The notes below the pieces were generated by a model. The model did not search any database and was not told the DNA's origin. It saw nothing but the letters and a program-made list of their open reading frames with translations. Position numbers and translations under genes: made by a program. 64,000 bases of DNA, from assembly GCF_003151075.1 (NCBI RefSeq), contig NZ_CP029482.1, forward strand, positions 3,782,001 to 3,846,000, written 5' to 3'. Below, piece after piece: positions 56,855 through 64,000 of the stretch (the stretch's first letter is position 1; every line of letters starts with the position of its first letter). The stretch is from Pseudomonas sp. 31-12 (GTDB taxonomy: Bacteria > Pseudomonadota > Gammaproteobacteria > Pseudomonadales > Pseudomonadaceae).

Positions 56855-58579
56855 ATGGCGAAAATCAACCTTGCCCAACAACTGGCAACCACCCTTGAAC
56901 AGGCCGGCGTCAAACGCATCTGGGGCCTGACCGGCGACAGCCTTAACGGTCTGACCGAGGCCCTGCGCACCATGGACAGCATTGAGTGGATGCACGTGCG
57001 CCACGAGGAAGTCGCCGCGTTCGCCGCCGGTGCCGACGCGGCGGTGACCGGACAACTGGCGGTGTGCGCCGGCAGTTGCGGGCCGGGCAATCTGCACTTG
57101 ATCAACGGGCTGTACGATTGCCACAAAAACCATGTGCCGGTGTTGGCCATCGCCGCGCAGATTCCATCCTCGGAAGTGGGCCTGAACTACTTTCAGGAAA
57201 CCCACCCGCAGGAACTGTTCAAGGAATGCAGCCACTTCGTCGAACTGGTGAGCAACCCGGCGCAGATGCCTCAGGTGCTGCATCGGGCGATGCGCAGTGC
57301 CATCCTCAATCGCGGCGTCGCGGTGGTGGTGATTCCCGGTGACGTGGCGCTGCAGGAAGTCGAAGACAACCTCAAGCCCTGGCCGGCGCTTTCAAAGCCG
57401 CGCACCCTGCCCGCGCCTCAGGACCTGGATCGGCTGGTCGAATTGCTGAGTCAAAGCAAAGCCGTAACGCTGATGTGTGGCGCCGGCTGCGCGGGTGCCC
57501 ACGATCAGGTGGTGGCGTTGGCTGACGCCCTAGGCGCGCCGGTGGTACATGCGTTGCGCGGCAAGGAGCACGTGGAGTGGGACAACCCGTTCGACGTCGG
57601 CATGACCGGGCTGATCGGCTTCAGCTCCGGTTATCACGCCATGCTCAACTGCGACACGCTGGTGATGCTCGGCACTGACTTTCCCTATCGCCAGTTCTAT
57701 CCCACCGACGCCACCATCATTCAGATCGACCACGACCCGCAAGCCCTCGGCCGGCGCACTACGCTGGATCTGGGCATCGCCGCCGACGTTAGCGAAACCC
57801 TCGCCGCGTTGCTGCCGCGCCTGCCTTATCAGGGCGACCGGAGCTTTCTCGAGTCATCCCTCAAACACTACCAAAAGGCGCGTCAGGGGCTGGATGACCT
57901 GGCTCAACCGTCGGCGCCGGGTCGGCCGATTCATCCGCAATACCTCACTCGCCTGCTCAGTGAACTGGCCGATGACGATGCAATCTTCACCGCCGACGTG
58001 GGCACGCCGACGGTCTGGGCCGCGCGCTATCTGAAAATGAATGGCCAGCGCCGGCTGCTCGGCTCGTTCAACCACGGCTCCATGGCGAACGCGATGCCTC
58101 AGGCCATCGGCGCGCAAGCGGCGTTTCCCGGGCGACAGGTGATTTCGCTGTCCGGCGACGGTGGTTTCAGCATGCTGATGGGGGATTTCATCTCGCTGGC
58201 GCAACTGAAGCTGCCGGTGAAAATCATCGTCTACGACAATGCCTCGCTCGGCTTCGTGGCGATGGAAATGAAATCCAGCGGACTGCTGGACACCGGCACC
58301 GACCTGCACAACCCCGACTTCGCCGCGATGGCCAACGCCATGGGCATTCTGGGGATTCGCGTCGAGGAATCCGAGGCGCTGGAACCGGCCTTGCGCCGGG
58401 CGCTGACCCATGACGGGCCGGTGCTGGTGGACGTAATAACGGCGACCCAGGAACTGGCGATGCCGCCGTCGATCAAGCTGGAACAAGCCAAAGGGTTCAG
58501 TTTGTACATGCTCAAAGCGGTGATGAGCGGGCGTGGGGATGAGGTGATTGAGTTGGCGCGCACGAATCTGTTTCGCTGA
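56855..58579 (+). CDS. Thiamine-pyrophosphate enzyme, pyruvate dehydrogenase (quinone)/PoxB-like
   Basis: 574 residues from the ATG at 56855 (GTGGAGCA upstream). N-terminal PYR domain with the catalytic Glu in [18 protein letters not shown], middle FAD-linked domain, C-terminal PP domain with the TPP motif [20 protein letters not shown] and NAS. The end ([20 protein letters not shown]) resembles PoxB's membrane-activation helix, so it probably oxidises pyruvate to acetate and CO2, passing electrons to ubiquinone. Confidence 0.88.
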   Translation: MAKINLAQQLATTLEQAGVKRIWGLTGDSLNGLTEALRTMDSIEWMHVRHEEVAAFAAGADAAVTGQLAVCAGSCGPGNLHLINGLYDCHKNHVPVLAIAAQIPSSEVGLNYFQETHPQELFKECSHFVELVSNPAQMPQVLHRAMRSAILNRGVAVVVIPGDVALQEVEDNLKPWPALSKPRTLPAPQDLDRLVELLSQSKAVTLMCGAGCAGAHDQVVALADALGAPVVHALRGKEHVEWDNPFDVGMTGLIGFSSGYHAMLNCDTLVMLGTDFPYRQFYPTDATIIQIDHDPQALGRRTTLDLGIAADVSETLAALLPRLPYQGDRSFLESSLKHYQKARQGLDDLAQPSAPGRPIHPQYLTRLLSELADDDAIFTADVGTPTVWAARYLKMNGQRRLLGSFNHGSMANAMPQAIGAQAAFPGRQVISLSGDGGFSMLMGDFISLAQLKLPVKIIVYDNASLGFVAMEMKSSGLLDTGTDLHNPDFAAMANAMGILGIRVEESEALEPALRRALTHDGPVLVDVITATQELAMPPSIKLEQAKGFSLYMLKAVMSGRGDEVIELARTNLFR

Positions 58580-58600
58580 CGCGCTGAAACCGTGTCGCCC

Positions 58601-58679
58601 CCATCGCTAGCAGGCTAGCTCCCACAAGGATCTTCGTCATAAGGAGATCCAATGTGGGAGCGAGCCTGCTCGCGATGGG
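58601..58679. repeat. REP element pair
   Basis: ATCGCTAGCAGGCTAGCTCC plus CACA faces TGTGGGAGCGAGCCTGCTCG plus CGAT; the two arms are of slightly different REP subtypes. Confidence 0.8.
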
Positions 58680-58696
58680 GTCTGTGAGGTCAGCAA

Positions 58697-60343
58697 TTAC
58701 TGCCCGGAAAAACGCAGTCGCGACAACTGCCGCAAATTCCCCTCAACATAATAATCATCAGTCCAACGGTCATCCGCCGCCAACGGCTTGACCTGCTTGA
58801 GCGCCAGTTTTTTCGCGTAATAGCGAAACCGGTAATGCTCATAAAACCGCAGCAATTCCAGACCATAACGGTCCGCCAGGTCAGTATCGCCGCGGATGAT
58901 CAGGTAGTTTTCGTCATTGCTGTGACTGGCTGCCGCACTGAGGTTATGGCTACCGCTGATGATCGTCGGCGAATCGCTAGTGAAATCCGTGACGATGGCT
59001 TTGGTGTGCACCAGCAGGTTGCCCTTCTGGCCTTCCTTGCTTTCCAGGAGCCAACCTTCCAGGCCGGTATTGAGCAGCGCAACCGTGGTGAACTCGGCGG
59101 TGCGGTCGGCGTGAAATCCGGTGATCTTGCTCGCGGAGTTTTGCAGGCCATAGCGCAAAATGTCGTCGTGGGGTTCGCCGAGTAACGCATTGAGGATGGC
59201 GTCGGGCAAGGTGAACGCGGTGACGAACAGCAGGTCTTTTTTCGCCGCATTGATGATGTCGACGAACTCATGCAAGTCGCCCTGACCCGAGCGCGGGGAA
59301 AAGCCGGCGAATATCGGTTGCGTCGGGTCCATCGGGTTGTGTTGCGTGATCCATTTCCGCGTGGCACCGACGTCCGCCGGTGTGCTCCAGACCTGCTCGA
59401 ACATTTGCAGGTAGCTGGCGCCGACCCGAGGATCGTCCAGCACATGCACCACGTTGGCCTGGCGGTAGATGCCGTTAGGGGTGAAGTTAGTGCTGCCGCA
59501 GAGCACCGCTTCAGGCTGACGCAGACCCGCGCCGTCGAGCCGGCTCAGGACCATAAACTTGTTGTGAAAAATACTGTGGGTGACGCGCCCGCGCTTGTTA
59601 GCCGCCGGGATCTTTTCCAGGCTCGCCTCGTTCATGGCGGTGGTGTCTTCGTCTGGTTGCGCGTGATAAAGGACGCGAAGGTCCACGCCCCGTTCCTGCG
59701 CCGCGTTCACCGCCTCGACAATCACCGGCAACTGGTACTCGTAGATGGCGATATCCAGTGCCCACTGGCCATCGACGGCCCGCTCGATAAACCCCAGCAA
59801 ACGCCCGAGCAGCCCGTTCTCCAGCCACTGGCGCGGGGCATCGGGCCAGGCTTCGATGGGCAGTCTGTCTTGGCCGCTGAGGAGTGTGTCGAGCTCGGGA
59901 AACTTGCGCTGGAATGCCTGGCTGGCAGCCACGGCGCGGTTGAAATTGACGCTTTGGTTGCCGGGATGACCGTCATCGGAAATGACCGTCACCTCCAGGA
60001 ACTCACCCAGTTGCGGCGCATCGACGCTGCCGTAGGCCAGATAGATTCGGTAATGGATGGTCAGCCCCGGATTGACCGCGTAATCGGCCCAGCGAAATTT
60101 CTGAAACGGCGCGATATCGCTCGGGGTGGCGCGATATTGGGGGAAGGTATGGGCCTTGCCCGGGAACGTCAGGCTATTGAACAAAAACAGCCAGGGCTTG
60201 CTCCCCTGCTGTTTTTCGATGGCGAAACCCAGCAGGCCTTTGCGACGGGGTTCGGCCACGTCCATGGCCAACAGCACACCATTGGTGCCGGCGTAGACTT
60301 TGACGCGGAAGTCGTTCTGGGGGTTGACGGCCAGTACGCGCAT
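58697..60343 (-). CDS. Phospholipase D-like domain protein
   Basis: 548 residues with two HKD motifs: FHNKFMVLSRLDG (about residue 265) and VHTKAIVTDF (about 455), each followed by a GSTNFTPNG- or GSHNLSAAA-type strand. This is the bilobed PLD fold used by phosphodiesterases, nucleases and phospholipases. No signal peptide. The N-terminal 180 residues are a beta-rich region of unknown role. It could be a nuclease; substrate not deducible. Confidence 0.88.
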   Translation of the reverse strand: MRVLAVNPQNDFRVKVYAGTNGVLLAMDVAEPRRKGLLGFAIEKQQGSKPWLFLFNSLTFPGKAHTFPQYRATPSDIAPFQKFRWADYAVNPGLTIHYRIYLAYGSVDAPQLGEFLEVTVISDDGHPGNQSVNFNRAVAASQAFQRKFPELDTLLSGQDRLPIEAWPDAPRQWLENGLLGRLLGFIERAVDGQWALDIAIYEYQLPVIVEAVNAAQERGVDLRVLYHAQPDEDTTAMNEASLEKIPAANKRGRVTHSIFHNKFMVLSRLDGAGLRQPEAVLCGSTNFTPNGIYRQANVVHVLDDPRVGASYLQMFEQVWSTPADVGATRKWITQHNPMDPTQPIFAGFSPRSGQGDLHEFVDIINAAKKDLLFVTAFTLPDAILNALLGEPHDDILRYGLQNSASKITGFHADRTAEFTTVALLNTGLEGWLLESKEGQKGNLLVHTKAIVTDFTSDSPTIISGSHNLSAAASHSNDENYLIIRGDTDLADRYGLELLRFYEHYRFRYYAKKLALKQVKPLAADDRWTDDYYVEGNLRQLSRLRFSGQ

Positions 60344-60424
60344 GATTCATTCCTTTGATCGAATGCATTCAGAGCATAGGGGAGCGATGCGGATTCGCCA
60401 TGAATATCCGGAATCGAGGTGATG

Positions 60425-60501
60425 CCTTCGCGAGCAAGTCCGCTCCCACAGGGTTTGTGAACGCCACAGGTCCCCTGTGGTCGCGGGCTTGCTCGCGAAG
60501 G
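60425..60501. repeat. REP element pair
   Basis: CCTTCGCGAGCAAGTCCGCT plus CCCACAGG facing its inverted copy with two mismatches. Confidence 0.8.
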
Positions 60502-60524
60502 AGCCCTTGCAGACAACACAGTCC

Positions 60525-61202
60525 TCAGCCTGAAACCAGCGCATCAATGTGCCGATAATCCGCCTGCAACTCTGCCGCCATCTGTCTGGCCCGCCCTAAT
60601 CGAATCGGCCCGCGCTCGATATCAATCAATAATCCCGGACAATCCAGAACCGGCAACCCCGGCCATTCCTTCAATCGCCCATCGGTCACCAGCAGCAGCC
60701 TTTGCTGTTCCGCCGGAAAGCGTTTTTGTCGCGCCGCAAGCCAGCGCCCCGCTTCGCCCAGCGCAGCCAACATCGGCGTACCGCCGCCCGCACCCAAGCC
60801 ATCGAGCCAGGCACGCAACCCCGTCGACGCTTTCAAGCCTTGCACCTGCCACTTCGGCGCCTGGCCGCTGGCGGTCAGCAAAGCCAGGCGCGCGCGCTGT
60901 CGATACGCATCGTCGAACACTTGCGCGAGCAACCCCTTGGCATCGCTCAATGCCTGATGACGGCGAGTCGAGGCCGATGCGTCAACGATCACCAGCCACA
61001 GTTCATGAGGGCAACGGGTGCGCAGGTGGAACAGCACATCGCTGCGCTGACGCGGCCGGCCATTGAGCAAGGTGCCGGGCCAGTTGATCGAGCCGCTGCG
61101 CGCGGCGTGGCGCTTGCCCTGTTTACCGTTATCCAGCCGTCCTGCGCGGGGTCTGGCATTCGCCCCCGCGTCAGATCGAGGGCGAATGCCTAGGGCTTTT
61201 TT
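60525..61202 (-). CDS. ChlD-like VWA (medium) subunit of cobalt/magnesium chelatase, made by -1 frameshift from chlI
   Basis: The VWA domain has an intact MIDAS start (LWLVIVDASASTRRH), then GGGTPMLAALGEAGRW and LLLVTDGRLKEW. The only free-standing start is a TTG at 61070 with no ribosome binding site, but the frame is open upstream and runs back into the end of chlI. At 61202-61196 chlI has an in-phase slippery A_AAA_AAG and a hairpin, so the VWA region is probably translated as the C-terminal part of a ChlI-ChlD fusion of about 565 residues. The coordinates cover the frame from the slip site. It partners ChlI and CobN in metal insertion. Confidence 0.8.
   Translation of the reverse strand, partial: KKALGIRPRSDAGANARPRAGRLDNGKQGKRHAARSGSINWPGTLLNGRPRQRSDVLFHLRTRCPHELWLVIVDASASTRRHQALSDAKGLLAQVFDDAYRQRARLALLTASGQAPKWQVQGLKASTGLRAWLDGLGAGGGTPMLAALGEAGRWLAARQKRFPAEQQRLLLVTDGRLKEWPGLPVLDCPGLLIDIERGPIRLGRARQMAAELQADYRHIDALVSG
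61155..61202 (-). promoter_or_regulatory. Programmed -1 ribosomal frameshift element
   Basis: On the minus strand: slippery heptamer A_AAA_AAG (61202-61196) in the chlI frame, 5-base spacer CCCTA containing the start of the chlI stop, then a perfect 11-base stem GGCATTCGCCC/GGGCGAATGCC with a 14-base loop (61190-61155). A -1 slip yields AKKALGIRP and continues into the VWA frame. All three standard parts are present at standard spacing. Confidence 0.85.
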
Positions 61203-62221
61203 GGCCAGCTCGGCACTTCACGGCGGGCGCCGACCGGCAGCGCCTGAGCGGGCATTTCACCCCATTGGCCCTGGCCCTCGCTCGGGCTGGAAGACTGCGC
61301 CGAGGGTGACTGATTGTGTTGCGGCGCCGGAGGCGATGGCTCGCGACGGCGATGACGCAGGGCGAACTCGGCAACGGCGTCGATATCTTCCTCGCTGATC
61401 GCACCCGCTCCTCGCCAGGCGGCGTGGGCCCGGGCCGCGCGCAACCAGACCAGATCGGCGCGCAGGCCATCGACACCGGCGGCAAAACAGCGCTCGGTGA
61501 TCTGCGCCAGTGCTGCATCATCCAGAGGGATGCTTGCCAATGCGCTGCGCGCCTTCTGGCAACGTTCTCGCAACGACTGTTGCTGGCTTTCCCACTCGAC
61601 GCAGAAACCTTGGGGATCGCTGTCGAAATCCAGACGCCGACGGATGATCTGCCCGCGTTCGGCCGGTGCTGTATGACCACTGAGGGCGACGTTCAGGCCA
61701 AAACGGTCAAGCAGTTGCGGCCGCAGTTCGCCCTCTTCCGGGTTCATGGTGCCGATCAGGACGAACTTCGCCGAATGCCGATGGGAAATCCCGTCGCGCT
61801 CGATCAGGTTGGTGCCGCTGGCGGCCACGTCGAGCAACAGGTCGACGAGGTGGTCGGGCAACAGATTGACTTCATCGACGTACAGCACACCGCCGTCAGC
61901 CTTGGCCAATACGCCGGGGGAAAATTGTGCGCGGCCTTCGCTCAGGGCGGCGTCGAGATCGAGGGTGCCGACCAGCCGTTCTTCGGTGGCGCCGAGGGGC
62001 AAGGTGACGAATTGACCGCTGGCCAGCAAGTCCGCCAGGCCTCGGGCGAGGGTCGACTTGGCCATGCCGCGTGGGCCTTCGATCAGCACGCCGCCGATCT
62101 TGGGATCGATGGCGGTCAGGTAGAGCGCGAGCTTCAGATCGTCGGCGCCGACCACGGCGGAGAGCGGGAAATGTGGGGTGTCGGTCATTTTCAATACTCG
62201 GTCATGGTCGATAGCAGGCAC
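61190..62221 (-). CDS. ChlI-like AAA+ subunit of cobalt/magnesium chelatase
   Basis: 343 residues (GTG start; an ATG 11 codons in, MTDTPHFPLSAVV, is the alternative at 62188). Walker A IEGPRGMAKSTLARGL, Walker B GVLYVDEVNLLPDHLVD, sensor GTMNPEEGELRPQLLDRFG. It drives metal insertion by ATP hydrolysis with CobN. The C-terminus is a Pro/Ser/Gln-rich linker that matches the linker of full-length ChlD proteins, and the gene ends at a -1 frameshift site leading into the VWA domain. It follows cobN by about 115 bases. Confidence 0.92.
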   Translation of the reverse strand: MPAIDHDRVLKMTDTPHFPLSAVVGADDLKLALYLTAIDPKIGGVLIEGPRGMAKSTLARGLADLLASGQFVTLPLGATEERLVGTLDLDAALSEGRAQFSPGVLAKADGGVLYVDEVNLLPDHLVDLLLDVAASGTNLIERDGISHRHSAKFVLIGTMNPEEGELRPQLLDRFGLNVALSGHTAPAERGQIIRRRLDFDSDPQGFCVEWESQQQSLRERCQKARSALASIPLDDAALAQITERCFAAGVDGLRADLVWLRAARAHAAWRGAGAISEEDIDAVAEFALRHRRREPSPPAPQHNQSPSAQSSSPSEGQGQWGEMPAQALPVGARREVPSWPKKP

Positions 62222-62230
62222 ACCTTGTAC

Positions 62231-62324
62231 CTTGTGGGAGCGTGGCTTGCCCGCGAAGCGTCCGGTCAGTCGATATCAATGTTGAATGTGAGGGCCTCTT
62301 CGCGGGCAAGCCCGCTCCCACAGG
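62231..62324. repeat. REP element pair
   Basis: CTTGTGGGAGCGTGGCTTGC plus CCGCGAAG and its inverted copy, between cobN and chlI. Confidence 0.85.
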
Positions 62325-62336
62325 TTCTGCGGCGCA

Positions 62337-64000
62337 TCAGCTGTCTTCTTCTATGTCCAGCAACAGGTTTTCCAGCGCCTCGCGATACGCCCCCGGTTCC
62401 TGCCACATCCCCCGCTGTTGCGCCTCGAGCATGCGCTCGGTCATGTCGCGCAGCGCGTGGGGATTATGCTCGCGGACAAAATCCCGGGTCGCCGGATCGA
62501 GCAAATACGCATCCGCCAGCAACGCGTATTGATGATCGTCGATCAGCTGAGTCGTAGCGTCGAACGCGAACAGATTATCCACCGTCGCCGCCAATTCAAA
62601 CGCGCCTTTATAGCCGTGACGTTTGACCCCGTCGATCCACTTCGGATTCGCCGCCCGGGAGCGGATCACCCGGTTCAACTCTTCCTTCAAGGTGCGAATC
62701 TTCGGCAAGTCTGGCTGACTGTGATCGCCATGGTAACTGGCCGCCGCTTCGCCGCTGAGGCTTTCCACGGCGGCGAGCATGCCACCCTGGAATTGGTAAT
62801 AGTCGTTGGAATCGAGCAAGTCATGCTCGCGGTTGTCCTGGTTTTGCAGCACGGCCTGAACCTGGCTCAGGCGCTGGGCGAATTGTTCGCGAGCGGCGGT
62901 GCCTTCATCGGACCCGCCGTAAGCGTAGCCGCCCCAATTCAGGTAAACCTCGGCCAGGTCCTCGCGGCTTTGCCACAGGCGACCGTCGATGGCGCCCTGC
63001 ACACCTGCGCCATAGGCACCGGGTTTGGCCCCGAAAATGCGCCACCCGGCCTGGCGCTTGGCCGCTTCTTCATCAAGGCCCGATTGCATCAACGCTTCGC
63101 GCTCGGCGCGCACTTTGGCGGCCAACGGGTTGAGGTCGTCCGGTTCGTCCAGCGCGGCGACCGCTTGCACGGCGGCGTCGAACAGGCGGATCAGGTTGGC
63201 AAAGGCATCGCGGAAGAACCCGGACACGCGCAAGGTCACGTCCACGCGCGGGCGGTCGAGCAGGCTCAGCGGAAGGATTTCAAAGTCGTCGACCCGTTGA
63301 CTGCCAGTGGCCCAGACCGGGCGCACGCCCATCAAGGCCATGGCCTGGGCGATGTCGTCGCCGCCGGTGCGCATGGTCGCCGTGCCCCAGACGGACAGGC
63401 CGAGCTGGCGCAGGTGATCGCCGTGGTCCTGCAAATGCCGTTCGAGAATCAGGTTCGCCGACTGGAAACCGATGCGCCAGGCGGTGGTGGTTGGCAGGTT
63501 GCGCACGTCCACCGAATAGAAATTGCGCCCGGTGGGCAGCACGTCCAGACGACCGCGACTCGGCGCACCGCTGGGACCGGCCGGGACGAAACGACCGCTC
63601 AGGGCATCGAGCAGGCCGCGCATTTCTGCGGGGCCGCAGGCATCCAGACGCGGGGCGACGACTTCGCACAGGCTGTCGAGGATGGCGCTCACTTCAGACC
63701 AGGGTGCCTCCTGTGGGAGCGGGCTTTTGTGGCGAGGAAGCTTGCTCCCGCTGGACTGCGCAGCAGTCCCATTTTCTGGGTCCGCTTCGCGAACCAACGG
63801 GAGCAAGCTCCCTCGCCACAGAGGATCGTTCCCATGGGGTTCGGCGTCGGTATTCAGAGTTCGCGCGATGAGTTGAGCGGCGAACAGTTCTAGGCGCTCT
63901 CGGGTATCCCCGGCGGTGCGCCAGACTTCATCGTTAATTGATTGCAGTTCAACGGGACGCGGTCCGGTCCACGGCTCGGCCAACGCGCAATCCAGCGGAT
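62337..64000 (-). CDS. cobN: Cobaltochelatase subunit CobN, C-terminal part, partial at right edge
   Basis: About 554 residues of the C-terminal part of the large chelatase subunit that inserts cobalt into hydrogenobyrinate diamide in cobalamin synthesis. Typical stretches: RNFYSVDVRNLPTTTAWRIG, SVWGTATMRTGGDDIAQAMA, RVSGFFRDAFANLIRLFDAA, AYLNWGGYAYGG-type VYLNWGGYAYGGSDEGTAAR. The frame is open to the window edge, so the N-terminus lies outside. A REP element is inserted in frame (63711-63833), adding about 41 residues (WRGSLLPLVREADPE...SGSKLPRHKSPLPQEA) at a spot between conserved blocks. The protein is likely still functional. Confidence 0.93.
   Translation of the reverse strand, partial: PLDCALAEPWTGPRPVELQSINDEVWRTAGDTRERLELFAAQLIARTLNTDAEPHGNDPLWRGSLLPLVREADPENGTAAQSSGSKLPRHKSPLPQEAPWSEVSAILDSLCEVVAPRLDACGPAEMRGLLDALSGRFVPAGPSGAPSRGRLDVLPTGRNFYSVDVRNLPTTTAWRIGFQSANLILERHLQDHGDHLRQLGLSVWGTATMRTGGDDIAQAMALMGVRPVWATGSQRVDDFEILPLSLLDRPRVDVTLRVSGFFRDAFANLIRLFDAAVQAVAALDEPDDLNPLAAKVRAEREALMQSGLDEEAAKRQAGWRIFGAKPGAYGAGVQGAIDGRLWQSREDLAEVYLNWGGYAYGGSDEGTAAREQFAQRLSQVQAVLQNQDNREHDLLDSNDYYQFQGGMLAAVESLSGEAAASYHGDHSQPDLPKIRTLKEELNRVIRSRAANPKWIDGVKRHGYKGAFELAATVDNLFAFDATTQLIDDHQYALLADAYLLDPATRDFVREHNPHALRDMTERMLEAQQRGMWQEPGAYREALENLLLDIEEDS
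63711..63833. repeat. REP element inside cobN
   Basis: TGTGGCGAGGAAGCTTGCTC plus CCGCTGG (63729-63754) and its inverted copy (63794-63820), flanked by a partial REP of another subtype (CTGTGGGAGCGGGCTT). The unit of about 123 bases is a multiple of three and is read through as protein. Confidence 0.8.

Noticed and set aside
61316-63893. Long plus-strand frames opposite chlI and cobN
   Set aside because: Antisense shadows of recognisable chelatase genes.

Overview
The window looks like a chromosomal piece of a Pseudomonas, probably of the P. fluorescens group. The gacA-uvrC-pgsA-tRNA(Gly)-tRNA(Cys) block, the short GC-rich REP palindromes between genes, the DUF2790 and MvaT family proteins and the HbcR/GntP/BdhA hydroxybutyrate cluster all point that way. 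The species call is inference.

Bases 1 to about 18,700 are an accessory island, richer in A+T, patchy and partly decayed. It ends at a tRNA-Leu gene of which only the 5' part remains. From left to right it holds: the end of a broken IS21-family element that cuts a membrane cytochrome-like gene; small hypothetical genes; a LexA-controlled UmuD-like gene heading a chain of ATGA-overlapping small reading frames; a three-gene Pycsar-type defence operon (5887-9256) made of a cNMP-binding/TIR-like effector, a nucleotide cyclase and an E2-like cysteine-rich protein; AT-rich orphan genes with a shared zinc-ribbon-like tail; a duplicated, decaying block (about 4.6-5.1 kb and 12.2-12.7 kb); and a mobilisable-element module (13.4-18.2 kb) with relaxase, MobC-like protein, a coiled-coil protein with three GRP motifs, an H-NS-like MvaT family silencer, and a candidate small RNA or small-protein unit. 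No integrase is visible.

From 18.7 kb the sequence is ordinary GC-rich core genome. It contains the tRNA/pgsA/uvrC/gacA block, an aromatic attenuator ahead of a DAHP synthase, a cytoplasmic lipase, two PpiC isomerases and a Yej-type peptide ABC importer. A sigma54 regulator follows with its 3-hydroxybutyrate/acetoacetate genes (permease, BdhA, acetoacetyl-CoA synthetase), then a PilU-like ATPase and a hybrid histidine kinase. Next comes a minus-strand amino-acid uptake and catabolic cluster (ABC transporter, RidA, IclR regulator, D-serine dehydratase-like enzyme, KdgK). The right part carries a TerC/CBS membrane protein, a LysR/MFS pair, a MerR/Old Yellow Enzyme pair, a pyruvate-oxidase-type enzyme and a phospholipase D-like protein. 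It ends with a cobalt/magnesium chelatase cluster (CobN, ChlI, ChlD-like) whose ChlI-ChlD junction has the full anatomy of a programmed -1 frameshift.

The most notable items are the Pycsar-type operon with its E2-like third gene, the -1 frameshift element at 61155-61202, the chain of ATGA overlaps at 3.9-4.2 kb, the truncated tRNA-Leu at the island edge, the candidate RNA/small-protein unit at 14.2 kb, and a REP element translated in frame inside cobN.
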